In this document: piece after piece, positions 39,801 through 54,200 of the stretch | How positions within the stretch are numbered: the first letter of the stretch is position 1 | Layout of the letters: each line of letters starts with the position of its first letter | From: Lagopus muta | Taxonomy: Eukaryota; Chordata; Aves; Galliformes; Phasianidae | NCBI RefSeq assembly: GCF_023343835.1 | Contig: NC_064435.1 | Coordinates: forward strand, 36,418,603-36,482,602 | DNA: 64,000 nt | Reading direction: 5' to 3' | The notes under the pieces: model-generated | What the model saw: only the letters and a program-made list of their open reading frames with translations | Database searches by the model: none | What the model was told of the DNA's origin: nothing | Translations under genes and position numbers: made by a program

Positions 39801-40074
39801 TATTAGTAATCCATTTATCATTTCTATTTAATTTTGTCGATAAGAACCACCTGATAGAAACATTTCTTTGTTGCAAAACTAACAGCACCACAGGACATAT
39901 TTGACCATAACACATGCATTTTGCAATGGTACTGAGAAATGGATTTTCTGTTCATTGCCAGTGCAGTTTGAAAGGGAAATGAAAAAAGAAAACCACTCAC
40001 CTTCGAATTCTTCAGTGGATGAAGCGAGGATTTTTAGAAATCTCAAAGTAATGGCAAATCACACTCACATGACT
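36861..40074. other. Intergenic region
   Basis: No gene recognised. The minus-strand open frame at 38758-39165 (135 codons) is the longest here, but I see no domain, signal or conserved motif. AT-rich elsewhere. Confidence 0.55.
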
Positions 40075-42137
40075 AGAGTGCTGCAGTGGCTTTGTACAGG
40101 CTTTTTGGGAAGGATAGGCTGGGATGACGAGCAGGGACAGTTGTCCTGTATTAGAGAGAGGCAGGCATGCATGGAGCTCTGCCATGACCCAGATGAGAGC
40201 GTATGGGTCTGGGCTGGCTGGCAGACCACCGCGGGTGACATTGGTGTGGGTATCTGCTGCGGACTGTGTGATAAAAAAGAAGCAGCAGATCATCAGGCCT
40301 CTTCTGGACGACTGGAAAAAATGTCTTGTTTACTGGCCCTGGTCCTCATGGAAGACTCTGACAATGCTGATATCTGCAGGAGGGACAACACAGAAGGGCA
40401 GTTGCAATCCCATGGGATATCATCTTGGAGAGAGGAGGAGTCCAGGAGAGCTGGCTGATTTTCAAGGACTGCCTCCTCCAAACTCAAGACTGGTCCATTC
40501 CCACGTGTAAGAAGTCAAGGAGATGAGGCAGGAGGCCTGCATGAATAAGCAAGAAGCTCCTGGCAAAACTCAATGACATAAATATTCATGAGGTGGAGAT
40601 AGGGTCAGGTGATATGGGAATAGACAGTGCCTAATCATGCAGGGAGTAGGTGAGGAAAGCCAAAGCCCACCCGGAGTATAATCTGGAGAAGATGTGAAAG
40701 GCAGTAAGAGATTTCTAAGGACATGTCAGCAACAAAGGAGAGACTAGAAACTGCTGTTTCTAGTTGCTGCTGAACAGTGCAGGGCACCTGGTGACAGAGA
40801 ATATGGCAAAGGCCAGTCTACTCAGTACCCTTTTCTCTTTGTCTTTTAATGGTAAGACCAACTTTCAGGAATCCCAGGTTTCTGACTCACAGAAACATCT
40901 GAAACAAGGAAAAGTTAGCTTCGTTGGAGGATCAGGTCAGGGAAGACTTTAAAAACCTGCACACACAGTGACTTCTGTGTGACATTATGGAATGCAGCCA
41001 TAAGTACTGAGAGATCTGGTTGTAGTCACCACGAGGCCACTCAACAATCCCTGAAACATCAATACAGTATGAAGGTTCCTGAGGACTGAAAAAAGCAAAT
41101 GTTGCTCCTTTCTTCAAGTTGGAAGGCCAGTCAGCCTCATCTCAGTCTCTGAGAGGGAATAGAGGAAAAAATCCTGGGTATCATTTGCAAAAATAATGAA
41201 AAGCAAAGAGTAGGAGTAGTCAGCACAGGTCTGGGAAGGAAAAATCATTCTTGACAAAGCCGGTAGCTGCCTATGAAGAAAGGACTAGTCTGGTGCATGA
41301 GGGGAAAGCAGTGAATGTTTATCTTTAGTAAGGTTTTTGACACTGTCAAATTGATTAAATACAGACCTGGACTGAAAATTAGCCTAATTGCTGGTTTGAA
41401 AGGATTCTGACCACATAACAAAGTGGCCACTCACCACAGATATGCACTGGTATGAACAGTGAGGATGATATTGTTTAACATCTCAATTACTCACATGGAC
41501 CTTGCGAAAGACAAAATGCTACTACACCAAAAAGTTGAACATGATCCACAAATACACATATGCAACAGAGAAGGCCAACAGCCTCCTGGTTGCACTGAGT
41601 ATTTCTAGAAGGCTGAGGGAAATTATCCTTCCCCTCAGTACTAGTGAGCATGTAGAGCACTGTGTCCACTTCTGGGGTCGCCAGTACATGAGAGATCTGG
41701 ACAGTGTCTAGTGAAGGGCCATGAAGGTGATGAAAGAACTGGAGAACCTCTGCTGTGAGGAGTGGCTGAGAGCTGGTACTGCTCGGCCTGCTCCAGAGGA
41801 AGATCCATGGGAAATCAGCAATACCTATAAATGCCTGAAGGCAGGGTGTGAAGATGATGGAGCTACGCTGTTTTTGGTGGTGCACAGCACCAGGACAAGA
41901 GGCAATGGGTACAAACTGAAACACGGGAGTTTACCTCTGAATACAAGGCAGCACTTCTCTGTTGTGTGGGTGATGGAGCACTGGCACAGTTTACCCAGAG
42001 ACGTTATAGTTTCCTCCTCGGAAATCTTCATAAGCTGCCTGGACATGGGCCTGGGCACCCTGCTCTGGGTGTCCTTGCTTCAGGAGGAATTGGACCAGGT
42101 GACTTCCAGAGGTCAACATCAACCATTCTGTGGAATC
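40075..42137 (+). mobile_element. CR1 LINE, long decayed copy (endonuclease to 3' end)
   Basis: About 2.1 kb in plus orientation. The left part translates with RERQACMELCHDPDESVWVW, TTAGDIGVGICC and LALVLMEDSDNADICRRDNT, matching the CR1 endonuclease region; the known family sequence has GDFNHPDICW where this copy has EDSDNADICR. The middle shows PEDW-like and RPVSL-like remnants near 41060-41150. The right part matches the RT C-terminal end (RRLREIILPL, EHCVHFWG) and 3' UTR, ending near CAACCATTCTGTGGAATC. Many stops and frameshifts show it is inactive. The central 40.6-41.4 kb is the most eroded. Confidence 0.85.
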
Positions 42138-44447
42138 ATTGCTTATGTAATTTTTATAAAGAGCTGCCTCTGAATAAAGCCCCATGTTATAGTAATATAC
42201 CTAATCACAGTCTCCTATTGTTAATAAGTTATCAAGAATTCCCATGTAAGTCTTCAGGTTGCAGGTGCACACAGGCTCCTGACATCCAAGCAGAAAGATA
42301 TCAAAGGTCTTTTATCACGATTCCAAGGCAGATAGCAGATGTTTTGACACTTCTCACAAGCTGCACACCTGAAGGGCTAGGCTGCCCTACTGTGAGGTAC
42401 ACAGGTGAGACCATAACCTTGGTCCAGAGCACTGGAGAGGAGAAATGAGCTGCTAGTGGCAGGCAGCTGGTTTTGCTGGCACTGCAGCAGTTCAGGAGCC
42501 CTTCTCTCAAGGAGAACCTGATGCTGATTTTTCCAGCCTACTTTCTAGACCTTTTGTGCTGATCCTGCAAAGCTTGAAGGGAATAGAGCAGGGCTGGGAA
42601 TACATGTGAAAAAATTATCTCCCCCAGTGTGCTAGGTACTGAACAGAAGGAATATGTAACAGCATGACATCTGCACCAATTCCACAGGGACAAACTGTTT
42701 CTGAAAGCTGTTTTCGGTTGTCCAGGAAAACTCATTTTCTTCCCAGGTTTGAAATAGGCAAGGTCATTTCATTTTTACTTCAGCTGCCTGTTATTGTTAT
42801 GATTATTATCATCAGTGAATTATTTTGAATATCAAGCGCACAAAGCAAACTATTCTTTTAATTTTTACATCGTACTTCAATAGTAAGTTTTGGCCTGCAT
42901 TTTTATTAAATGAGAAAACATTACCTACTCTGTTTAGAATTAATGCATTCATGAGTTTTATTTTCAGTGGCTATGAGGGAAAGAAAACATTTTAAAGGAA
43001 ATTGAGGTAGTTGATATCTTCCCTAATGCATTTTTAATGTATGAGACATGGTAAGGAGCAGAAAAGCATTCCATACTCTGCAATGCAATTTGACAACGAA
43101 AGAATTAACAAAAGACAGTAAGATAAAAACAAACAAACAGAAGCAGGGAATACAGAAAGATACAGCTGTGCCATAAGGTCTCCAGTTAGGTAATTTTATT
43201 GGGATTTCCAGCATACAATGAATGAATCTGATAAGCGGTGAGGGGATGAGGAAGTTGTGATATTAATAAGAACATATGAAACTGTGCTTCTGTGATTTAT
43301 AGCTAATAATATTACTGAAATGAGGAAATGAAGCTAATGAAGGCAATCAATCCTATATGATTTTTTTTCTTTCTATTGTTGATTTTCAAAGCATTTCTGA
43401 TGGAAAAAGGAAAGATTTGTCTTCTCCCCACAATCTCTGCTGACATGAGAAGTCCCACTGAAATCAATCGGCAAGCAGTCTGGGGAGCACATGGATGTGG
43501 ATGCACTTCTGCCTTGCTTCTGTGGTTTGTCTCATGCCAGTGTCCCAAGAGCACATTTTCTTTGAGTAACAAAGCTGCTATAAGTGCATTTGGAGTGCAA
43601 TTATAGATCTTACTGATGTGTTAACGAACTCTTGCTGCTACGAATGTTACTTTGATCTTGCTGACTTGGGTACTGATCGCAAAGGCTTTTGCTGTGCTCT
43701 GTGTACCAGTCTCTCCAAATCTCTGAGTATTTATGCAATTAGCTAGTCTGCACTGTACCCTGCACTGCTTATTTTCTCTGGTATTAGTACTGGAGAAAAC
43801 TAATGCAAGGCTAGCTTAATTGTATTTACCCACACTGCAAGAACGACACAGACTGCAGTAAATCTCCGCTTCTGATTGTCATCTTTTCCACTCCAGCACG
43901 CCTTCATCTCAGTAATTGAAGTCCAGCTTCAGTGAGATTTGGCAGATCCCAGAAAACTTACAGAGACAGACAGTTTTTCTCTCCTTTATGTTCCTTGCCT
44001 GTTTCCAATATAGTTACTTGTTTTTCTTAGAAGGGAGAATGTGATTTAGAGTATTTATCTTTACAGCATTTGGAAGAACACCTATTTCTTCGCAGAAATG
44101 TCATGGGATGTATTGAAGAACACAGGCATTTATGAAATACTGGAAGTACTGTGCTTTGCTTCAAGAGCAGAACTCACAGTGCTCCTTATGAGGGAGCCTC
44201 TTGAAATTACTAATTTGTGGATAGATCTGTAGATACTAATGAATGACCATTCTTGGGGGAGAGGCTTCCACACAAATTTTTGTTCTCTAGGCCAACACAT
44301 TCCTTTCTCATATTTTGGAAATGGACAGCAGAAATTGCTGTGTCACCATGCTCATTTAAATCAATGACAGCCTTTGCAATGACAGTGAGGCAGGATAAGA
44401 TCTCTTGTAAACAGCCAGCACTCACATCTTGCCCTGGACTCATGAAT
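42138..44447. other. Intergenic AT-rich region
   Basis: No gene recognised. Includes a very AT-rich stretch at 42780-42960. Short open frames carry no recognisable motif. Confidence 0.6.
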
Positions 44448-45225
44448 TATAGAATGATAGAATCATCAAGGTTGGAAAAGACCTCTAAGATTATCTAGTC
44501 CAACCATCCACCCGCCACTAAACTATGTCTGTTGGTACCAAATCCATGTTTTTTGAACACCTCCATGGATGGTGACTCCACCACATCCCTGTGCTGCCCG
44601 TTCCAGTGCCTTACCACTCTTATTGAGAATAAATGGTTCACAGTATCCAAACTGAACCACCTCTGTTGCTGCTTGAGGCCATTAGCTCTTGCTCTATCAC
44701 TAGTTGTGTGGGAGAAGAGGCCAATCCCCACCTCATCACAACCTCCTTTCAGGGGGTTGTAGAGAGTGATAAGGTCTCCCCGAGCCTCCTCTTCTCCAGA
44801 CTAAACAATCCCAGTTCCCTCTGCCGCTCCGCATCAGACTTGTGCTCCAGACCCTTCACAGCTTCTTTACCCTTCTCTGGAAGTGCTCTAGGGCCTCAGT
44901 GTCTTTCTTGCAGTGAGGGGCCCCAAAAAAACAATACTCAGGATGCAGTCTTGCCAGAACTGAGTACAGGGGGACAATTACTTCCCTGCTCCTGCTGGCA
45001 AAGCTATTCCTGATACAAGCCAGGATGCTGTTGGCCTTCTTGGTCACCTGGGCACACTGCTGGCTCATGTTTAGCTGAGAACTGACCAGCACCCCTAGGT
45101 CCTTTCCCTCTACAAAGTCTTCCAGCCACTCTGCCCCAAGCCTGTACAATTGCATAGGGCTGTTGTGGCCAAAGTGCAGGACCTCACACTTGGTCTTGTT
45201 GAACTTGCTGAAAACCACTGTTATC
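44448..45225 (-). mobile_element. CR1 LINE, 3' part with a long RT C-terminal open frame
   Basis: In plus-strand reading it begins with ATAGAATGATAGAATCATCA and GGTTGGAAAAGACCTCTAAG (a CR1 3' end, reverse complement) and runs about 780 bp. The minus-strand frame from 44856 upward is open and includes [40 protein letters not shown] and VIVPLYS, the conserved C-terminal part of CR1 ORF2. It is truncated before the catalytic core of the RT. The open frame suggests it is one of the younger copies here. Confidence 0.94.
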
Positions 45226-48200
45226 TGATTTAACACCTTACATGTCCACCTCATCCAAATACAAGAATACACATGGATATGAGACAGAAAGGAAGTATGA
45301 TGGTGAAAAGAAAGTTGTGTGAATACAGAGCTGGAATAAAAGTATGGCATTATAGACAAGATCATACAACACATTTTTCTGTGCAAGGGTTTTTTTGTGG
45401 GGAATCTTAATTCCAAGAAGCTGCTGAGGCTAGTGGTATGGAGTACAGTAAACTATTGGCAGAACAGAAAAAATATTTTAAATAGTAGGTGCTTGGAATA
45501 GCTCAAGTCTCATCTGAACATGCTGAGAACAGTTTGAGGTATGACACGAGCTGTGGAAAGATCAGGTACACAGCAAGCAAGAAATTGACTACTTCAAAAG
45601 AAAAATACCTGATTATGTTTATCAGAAAACAAAAGAACAAAAGTCCTGACTGGTTATTTGTATTTGAGGGTACTTCTGAAAACCACTTACCACAGAGTAG
45701 ATTAAACCCTAGCACTGTTGAGCTGTCATCACTGTAAATTCATTAATGCTTCACTGAACTGTTCTAATGCCATTAGACTGCCCCATGTGACATGTGCCCT
45801 GTCTATGAATGCTTTCTTTGTCTCTCCACTTAGCACGGAAGATGAAAGACTCTGGAACTTTTTCAAGCAAAGAATACTTGCAATCATAAATAAAATAAAT
45901 ATCTTCAATTTAACATTTATTCCCTCCTTTCTCATACAGAAGTTGATGTAAGTACCAGGGAAAAACAGGTGCATAGAGGCTTTCAGCTGCTTTTGAAGAC
46001 AACCAGGAAGCAAATAAGTCATATGGAGATGTGCTGTAGAAAAGCACTTATAATTTCTAGATACATTTTTCCTAATGAGAATGCGAGATGCCAGCTCTTC
46101 CTAAGGTACAGCACGCACTGTTGAATTCTCATCAACACTGATGGATGCTGGCTGTATGGGAATGTAATTTAAACACAGAGATGTATGTAATGATTCATTA
46201 AATTACCAGATAAAGCACTTATGAAAAGGACTAATAGTAGGAAAAATAAAATGCTATTAGAGGTAAAAAAATTTCCTGTCTTATAAGCAGGAAACCCCCA
46301 AATGGATGCTCTCAGTACATTGCAGCAGTCTGAATCTGCATACAAATACCCTGAAGTAGTACTTCAGTAGTCCTAAAATATCACTATCACAATCAGTTTT
46401 TTAACTTCCAAACCTACTGAAGGTCACAGTTTTCCTGTCAATAATATTATTGCTGTTAAACAACAGTGTAATCTGAGATTATGTTATGTTTTGGGCCTGT
46501 GGTTAGAATCTGAATAGTAGTTTTTTCCCCCCGGGGCAATCCAATTCTCACATAAAACATTTGTATTTTTCAGGATTAGACCTAACATGATCCACAGTCT
46601 CTATGAGATGAAGGTGAGTAGAAACGAATGAACTGTGCCAAAGTCTCTCTGCCTTCTCCTTCCACATCTATCCGTAGAGCTGGTTCAATGTGGATGGAAA
46701 CACACAATTCTTTGTAAAGAGCTGGCACAACGCGCCCTCATTAGTGGAGCAGGCCCACTTCTATTTGGCACTCTTGCAGTACCTCATTTAAACACCATGC
46801 TGCAGGGATTTTGTAAAGTCTCTGGGATCTTAACTATGAAAGAAGTTATTCTTGTTAATTCCTGCAACTTCCTGGCCTCCTATCAACTTCCTTGATACAT
46901 GGCATTGCCTGGCACGGATTTCACTTCCCCCGTGACACGGAAAAAGCACAAGTGCTCCTGTCAGAGCACAATTTGCTTCAGTGCCATACACTAACAAAGA
47001 AGATCTGTGATGAACAAGCTTTTAATTTTGTATTGCCACACTTTTAGTTGATAATTTACAACTTGACGAAGCTGTGTATCAATGACTGTGCCAAAAGCTC
47101 AGTTCTGAGCAAAGTTGCTAAAAGAAGTGTGAGTGCAGAGGAGAGAGCGCTCATGGGATGCTCACAGAAGAAGCTTTGCAGATACTTTTGATCAACTGCC
47201 ATCATTTTTATTACTACATGCATTGTATTTATTGCTAATGTAGGACAGTCCAGGAAGAGTCCCAAGAAACTATAAATGATGTCTTTCAATTTGGGAAATG
47301 CCTTCTGCTTCTCTGAACCCCAAGGTGGCATCTACCAAATCCAAAAGTGCACAGAGACTCAGAGAAGCATGCCCTCTGCAAGGAGAAGATCTCTTTCGAT
47401 CAAATTGAAATTTAAGCAAAATATATAGGTAGCCAAATTTCAAAGAGCATCCGACTTTCAGCAAAAAGCCCCGCTGGGTCCTTCAACACAATGCCTGCCC
47501 AAGCATGTTAGGCAAAACAACTGGGATGGGCCATTCCTTCTGTGAGAAGGGACTATCAGCTGCTTGAATGCATGTTAACATACCCAAAAGAAGCATTTCA
47601 GTGAGCTGCTAAGTGCTAAAAAAGAATAATAATGGAATTTAAGAGGACTTCCATTCTCTATGAGAAATATTGACTCACTGGGAGCCAAAACCTTCAGAGA
47701 AAGTGCTTACACACAGTCAAGCATTTTGTGAAGAAAGTGACAGCACAGGGACATAGAATAGTATAGGACCTTTTCTGCTTACCTGACTGTTGTCTCGTAC
47801 CCTGAGAACTTCACAGTAATCCTTAACTACAAACTGTCTGCTAGTGCTCTTCCTCTGCACCTTTTCCAGATGAAGAGAGGCTGAGATTATCTGCTTTGCT
47901 GATGCAGATATAACAAAGCACACTGTGTTGTGAACTAACACCCTTCCTGTGGAACAAATATTAGGAAGCAGCTGAAGAGATATTTAAGACTCCTGAGTTT
48001 CAGCATAAAACAGAAAATGCCTGCTTTCAGATTCTGGAGGAGGGTGGAGACCATGAAATACAAAATCTCAAAGGAAAAATTCAAACAAGCAGACTGTTTA
48101 GTGAGGAAGGCTTCTCTGTTGCCTCTTTTAAAATGTATATAAAACTGCTGTATCTTGATGGATATATATAAAACTGCTGTATATTGATGTATTGCAGGAC

Positions 48201-51200
48201 ACTGATAAAATACTAGAGCCATTGAGTAATCTGGTGAGGTTTGGCAAAGGTTTCATATTTAGTGTGTGAGATGTCTTTTTGATTTTTTTTTAAGATGGCA
48301 GCTGTTTGGAGCTGCTCAGTGATTTTGAATGATACTATCACCCTGGAGGAATACTATTTCAAGAAACCAGAGGTCAAGACATCTGAAGTTCCTATCCAAA
48401 GCATTAAAATTAGAACAAAATCAGTTGCTTCTCCCAGATTATCTGCATAGAAACATGATTAGTGAACAATAACAGCTAAATCTGCATGGAAATGTCTCCT
48501 GCTCCTACGTTCCAGCTGAACTGTTCTGAACAGCTAAGGATATGTGTCAGGAGGACTTCTGGTAGTATTACTGTGTTGTCTCACGCTGTCCTCTATCTTT
48601 TCCTGCCAGGTCTTCCTTTAAATACTTTCTCCTCCATAACTATTATCTGCAGTTGGCCACTGGACTTTGAAACTGTAAAGTGCTTTCCATATCTTTTCGC
48701 TTCCACCTATCTACACTTTGAAATCACACAGCTTGTTTTGTATTGCTATTACAAGTGGCATGCCAAAGAAAAGGGTGGACAAAGCTGAATGAAAACAGGG
48801 AGCTCTTTAGCTGCAATAAAACGTGGAAAAGTATCACAACTCTTGAACTGAAAAGAAAGAGCTGCTGTACTTAAAATCTAGTGCAGTGAATCTAGTGGTG
48901 AAATGAAAAATTATCTGACGAGGAAATGGAAAAATAATCAGAAATCAGAACAATAATGAAGTGGAAAAAGGATTAAACAAATATTGATGTGGAGTAGAAA
49001 TTGTGAGCAGTAACTATATTGATGAACAATTTAGGGAAAAATCCATAGCTAGGCAGAAGAAAGATAAGTAACAATTTTCTAAACACATTATTAGGAAAAG
49101 AAACCTAAAGTCAATTACTAAAGGAGATTGAGGAATTGTTTATGAATATAAAGAAAAATTAAATAGATTCATAAGTATTTTGGAGGTTAAATATTTGGAG
49201 AGAAGGAGTCTGATCTGCTCAGATCTTGTGAGTAAAGAATTTTTCAGTTTGTTAATGGTTAGGTGGTGTTGCACAATGCTCTGAAACCTGGAATTTTAAA
49301 ATCTGATTTAAACTTATGTGCTTGCACCCTAGAGTTCTGCTACAATTCTCTGAACAGATCTTTGGTCTCTTATGTCAATTTTTAACAAATTCAGGAAAAT
49401 CACAAGGCTTAAAGAGTTTCAGATAATGCAGGCTGTGTTGATGTTCTGTAGATTGACTCCTGGATTCTGTGACTCGAAAAGAGGATCTAACATTTATACC
49501 ACACAGCAGCAAAACAAGAGGCCTGATGTCCAATCCAGCAAAAAATTAAAAATGTAAATAAAAAATATAAATAAAAACCAATCTAATGTGTGTGCTCACT
49601 GTGTGCATAAAAAAGAAATGAAAGGGTACACTGTGGAAAAAAAACCAACCAAACAAAAAAAAACAACCAACAGCTACATAGGAGAAATCTGATATCTGAA
49701 TTCTTAACACAGAAAACAGGAAAATGTAAAAAAAAAAAGCTTAAAAAGATATTCTGGTCTTATTTCTCCAGTAAGTGCTAATGAGCTCCTCTTGTTCAGA
49801 CTACAAGGAGGTGGCCAAAATGAGTGAGCGCATTACAGAGAAAACAGTACAATGAAGGCTCTTCAGTCAAGGCAAACAAGCATGACATGAACCAGTGGCT
49901 AGAGGTTAAAGCCAGATAAACTCAAATTAGAACAGAGTACCTATTAGTTAAGAGTGATGGGGATTAACTGCTGGAACAAACTGTCAAAGGAAAGTAATGA
50001 ATTCTTCTTTTCTTGGTATCTTGAGGTCATGCATTTCTGGAAAATGTGCTCAAGCGGAACACAAGTTGTTATTTATTTATAGCCAAATAATTAACTTGAT
50101 ACACGAGTAACTGTGAAATGCAATCGTGTGTGATAAAGGAAGCCAGATTACACTCTCAGTGCATGATTTCATAGCTTTACCAGAACTGGGCACGTGAGCA
50201 TTTTGTCAGCTACAGATGTTTACATATTGATAAGCAAAAGTCAGTAGAATGAATGAAAAATTGACTCTCCTTTTGCTGTAATTTCACAGAATCAAATACA
50301 CTGCTCTACCCCTGTACTCGATCCTGCTCAATGCTTCCATATGCTCATGCACTTCCCAGATGAAGAGCCAACACTTTTAAGTCAACATCTGCCTCTGCTC
50401 CTACAGTGACAAACTGCTCAGGCTCATTATTTAGCTCATTTTCTCCTTTTATTTTGAAGAGTAGAACAGTATTATGCATTTCCCTGATTCATGTTCTGTG
50501 CTTCCTTCTTAATCATGTAATTTTCAGGTAGTGAATTCAACATCTACCAGTTTCACTGACAAAAAGCCACTCAAATAAGTATTAAATGAAACTCATAATC
50601 CTTTAGGAATCTCACCTAATGATAAAGATCTGAAATGACTACAGTTAGGTAAATAAATATTTAGCATTTTCCTACTGCAGATTTTCCCTCTGAGCATTTC
50701 ATCTTCTTCCTTGAATTTTGTCTGTGTATATCTTTAGTTCTACTTCCTTCCTAAAGAAATCACAAACTATTTACATAGGAGTTCTGCCATCTCAGGGCCT
50801 TTAATTATTATTTCTTATACTGCATTTCAGAGATATTCTATTCTATTATTGTTTTTAGTCCTTAGAAGTACATTCTTATTTCTTGAGTTTTCTTTAAGAA
50901 ACTGGAAAATATCCTGTTGTAGATTTATTTCCTTCTGGATGTATTGTGAATTCTCATTGGCAGCCACAGTAGCCTTGGCTTACGTGGTTTTGGATACTGG
51001 AAAAACATATGCTAATGTGCCCATTAGTTTAGCATATTAGCTTTCACTTCTTGTGCACTCCGACAGACGCAGTTTTACACTCAGAGGTTTCATACCTATG
51101 CTGTAGTGTGTACTTGAGTACAGACTTTCATCTCATCTCATCTTATATTCCAAAGAAATCAGGTATACTGTAAAGTTAAATTTGTGAAGTGTCTGCAGGA

Positions 51201-54200
51201 CCAGCCTGCCATTCCATTACATGGTAAACTCAAGAAGCACAAACTTATGCTTGCAGACCATAAAATGTATACGGCCACTGAAACCACACTTGGTGTAGAT
51301 TTGAAAGTAAACTAGAATCCAGCTGCCACGTTTTGCAATGTTTGCAGAACAGATTTTGCCAATATAAACCTGACTTGCAAACACTTGGAGTCTTTCACCT
51401 TAAATTGTTTCTCTTTGCTATAAATGAGCTCTATTGAAAATGGTTTCTCTTTCCCTTGTCATCTTGTACTTTTTATACTACTTAGCCATCCTTTTTCCTT
51501 TTTGTTACTTAACACTCTAGCTTCAGAAAATAATGGTAGGCAAATAATATTATTCCAGGCCAGGAAAGCTGAAATATTCTTCCTTGTGGTGAATAAGCTT
51601 CTTCAAAAAGTGCAGAGAAATTTTCAATATTGTTTTATATAAGTCTGTACTCTAATGGGCAACTTTCAGTTTCCACTTCTGAGCATGGAAAAGCATCAAA
51701 CTTATTTGAAAGAGTGACCTGGCAAGAGTAAAGATAGAAACAAGATCATGTGAGTGATAATTGCTGGCCAACCTTGTGGTTAAACACATGAAGCACAATC
51801 TGAAAAAGCTAGGTGCTCCTGGTCCTTCAGTTGCCTATGCTTCTGTATGGATACAGTCTTTTCTTTCAGGACAACTTGACAAGAATTGAGAGCCAGCTTA
51901 GAGAAACATAACTGTATTCTAAATTGCCCCAAACTGAACACTCAAATGTCCCATGGAATAATTATATCCTTATATTATTAAGTCCTGCTTGCCCTCAAAA
52001 ACTCTTCACAGCAAGATAATGAAGAAAAAACTGGCTAATGAAGAAAATATGGTCATCTTATAATCTCAATTACTTATTCTTGCATCGGAGAAATAACTAT
52101 CAGCTCTACAGATGATCAGATCACATCAGATCAGGCCTGCAAAGAATCCTGCAGGTAGGACTGTACAGTTCAATATAACTTGTATGGAATTCTGTTTGTA
52201 GTCTTCCTACCAATTTCTTATAATCTTAGTAACCTTATTCTCTGCACCGAGCTCTCAGTGTAGTGAAAGCTATAAGTAAAAATGGTTGAACTTTACTTCT
52301 AAAAAGAAGTGTTTGTAGTCATTAATTTTGATTTATGGATACTAATTTCACAAAGTGTTTGGATACAGAATTTTGGTTTAGACCTGATTTTCCTGGTATA
52401 TATACATTGTAAGGTGCTAAGAGGAGGTATAGTGGCTATTTCTGATATATAAGTTAGTACAGTGCTAATGATGGGAAAAAAGAAATCAGTAACTATCTAT
52501 TAAATAATAATATCTTGACACAGGAAATACAAGAATAACTGTCCACAATCTCATTAGGATTAAGCAGTATACTGAAGGTAATTCAAAATGCTATTTTACA
52601 ACATGGAATGCTGGAGACTGAGTCACTTCTGAACTGCTGTCTTCTGAGTTCAAAGAGAAACTGTTAAAACAGTGGATCTCTGCCTAAGCGTTTTTTTCTC
52701 TTTTCTGCTTTTTTCTTCCTGTTATCATCAAAGGCTCTGATCATTAATCCCAGTCAAGCAAGAAGTCAGAACGCTTCATAGGATCAACAGCTGAGCTGGG
52801 GTAGAGGAAGGATGTGCCCTCCTCTTGCTTCTGTTGGTATGTTGTCGTATGAAGTGCAGCTTGTGATTCTTTCATACGTTTTGCCCATCAATTTGATATT
52901 TGCTATGGCTTAAAGGGCCGTAACGGTGCCTACCTATGGATTTTTCAGCATGCTGAACCAATGTCGCAAAAGTTGCTACAATGCTACAATGAGTAATTCC
53001 ACAGGCAGTGAAATTTTACAGAATAAACACTGCATTTAAGTGTACTATATTAGCTAGTAATCAAGTCTTCGTAGATAAGTCAACTGTAACCTTATATGTA
53101 AAGATTTAACAGCATGGACCAATAAAGAGTCCAACAATTTCAAGAGTGCCTACATCATTAAAAGAGAGCAAATCCCACTGATCTCAAGCAAGGCTTTCAT
53201 CATGTCATTATCTCCATCTGATTCTATGTGATTCAGTGCCTTTACATGAAGATGGGTCCAGAAACAAATGAGTTGGTTTGTGCAGAGATTGCTCAGGTCA
53301 ATTGTGGTTGGAATTAAATGAGAAATATCTGTCCTGTGAACCCTTACGTTGTGGAGATATAACCTTGAAATCCCTTGTTACTCACACACTTTACCAATTC
53401 ATAGCGATCTTCAGAAGAATCTAATCTGCTGATTAGGTCATTCTATGACAGACATCTATGCTAGACAACTATGGGAAAAATACAGTATTTGCACAGAGAA
53501 TAACTGAACAGACAAAGAGAAATAAATAAGCCTTTACCCGCTGTGCCTAATTTTTCAGAAGGATATGGAAAGAATGGAAAGGTTAAAAGGAAGGGCAACA
53601 AATATAAGTAGTTTAGCACTTAACTTCAGTTATGAATGGAAGCCATGAAAACTATGAAAAGCCATTAAAAGTATTTATTACAAAACAGGAAATCACAGGT
53701 CTGATTATGTTGCCACTCGAAAGTGTGAAATTCTAGAACAGACGTCCCACAGGAAAGCTACCACAGGAAAGAACTTAATAGAGGGCATGAATGAAGTACT
53801 GTGCTTCAAGGGCCATTGGAATGAACCCAGCCTCCTAAACCTGTTTTTTCTTCAAAATATGAGACTGCTTAAAGAGAAAAAGGCATTTCTAGTCAGATGG
53901 GCCAGAATCAATGATGATTTAGAGCAGTGTTTTTTTCCCCTCTGTGGGTCAGCAATAATTCAAAGGCACTGACTTTAATAAGAATACCTCGTGTGTGTTT
54001 AAAACGGATTTAGAGGATAAAATTTGCCAAACAAACCAATTTAGCATGGGAGAAAAATATGTATATTCATCATGTTATTGTGTGAAAAAGTTCATGCCAG
54101 AAAACTTGCACGTTCTGTTTGTAAGGATGTCAGGTATTCAACACAAGAGAAAAAGGTAAATTTGCTTCCTTTTTCTTTTTTTTTTTTCCCCACAAGAAGC

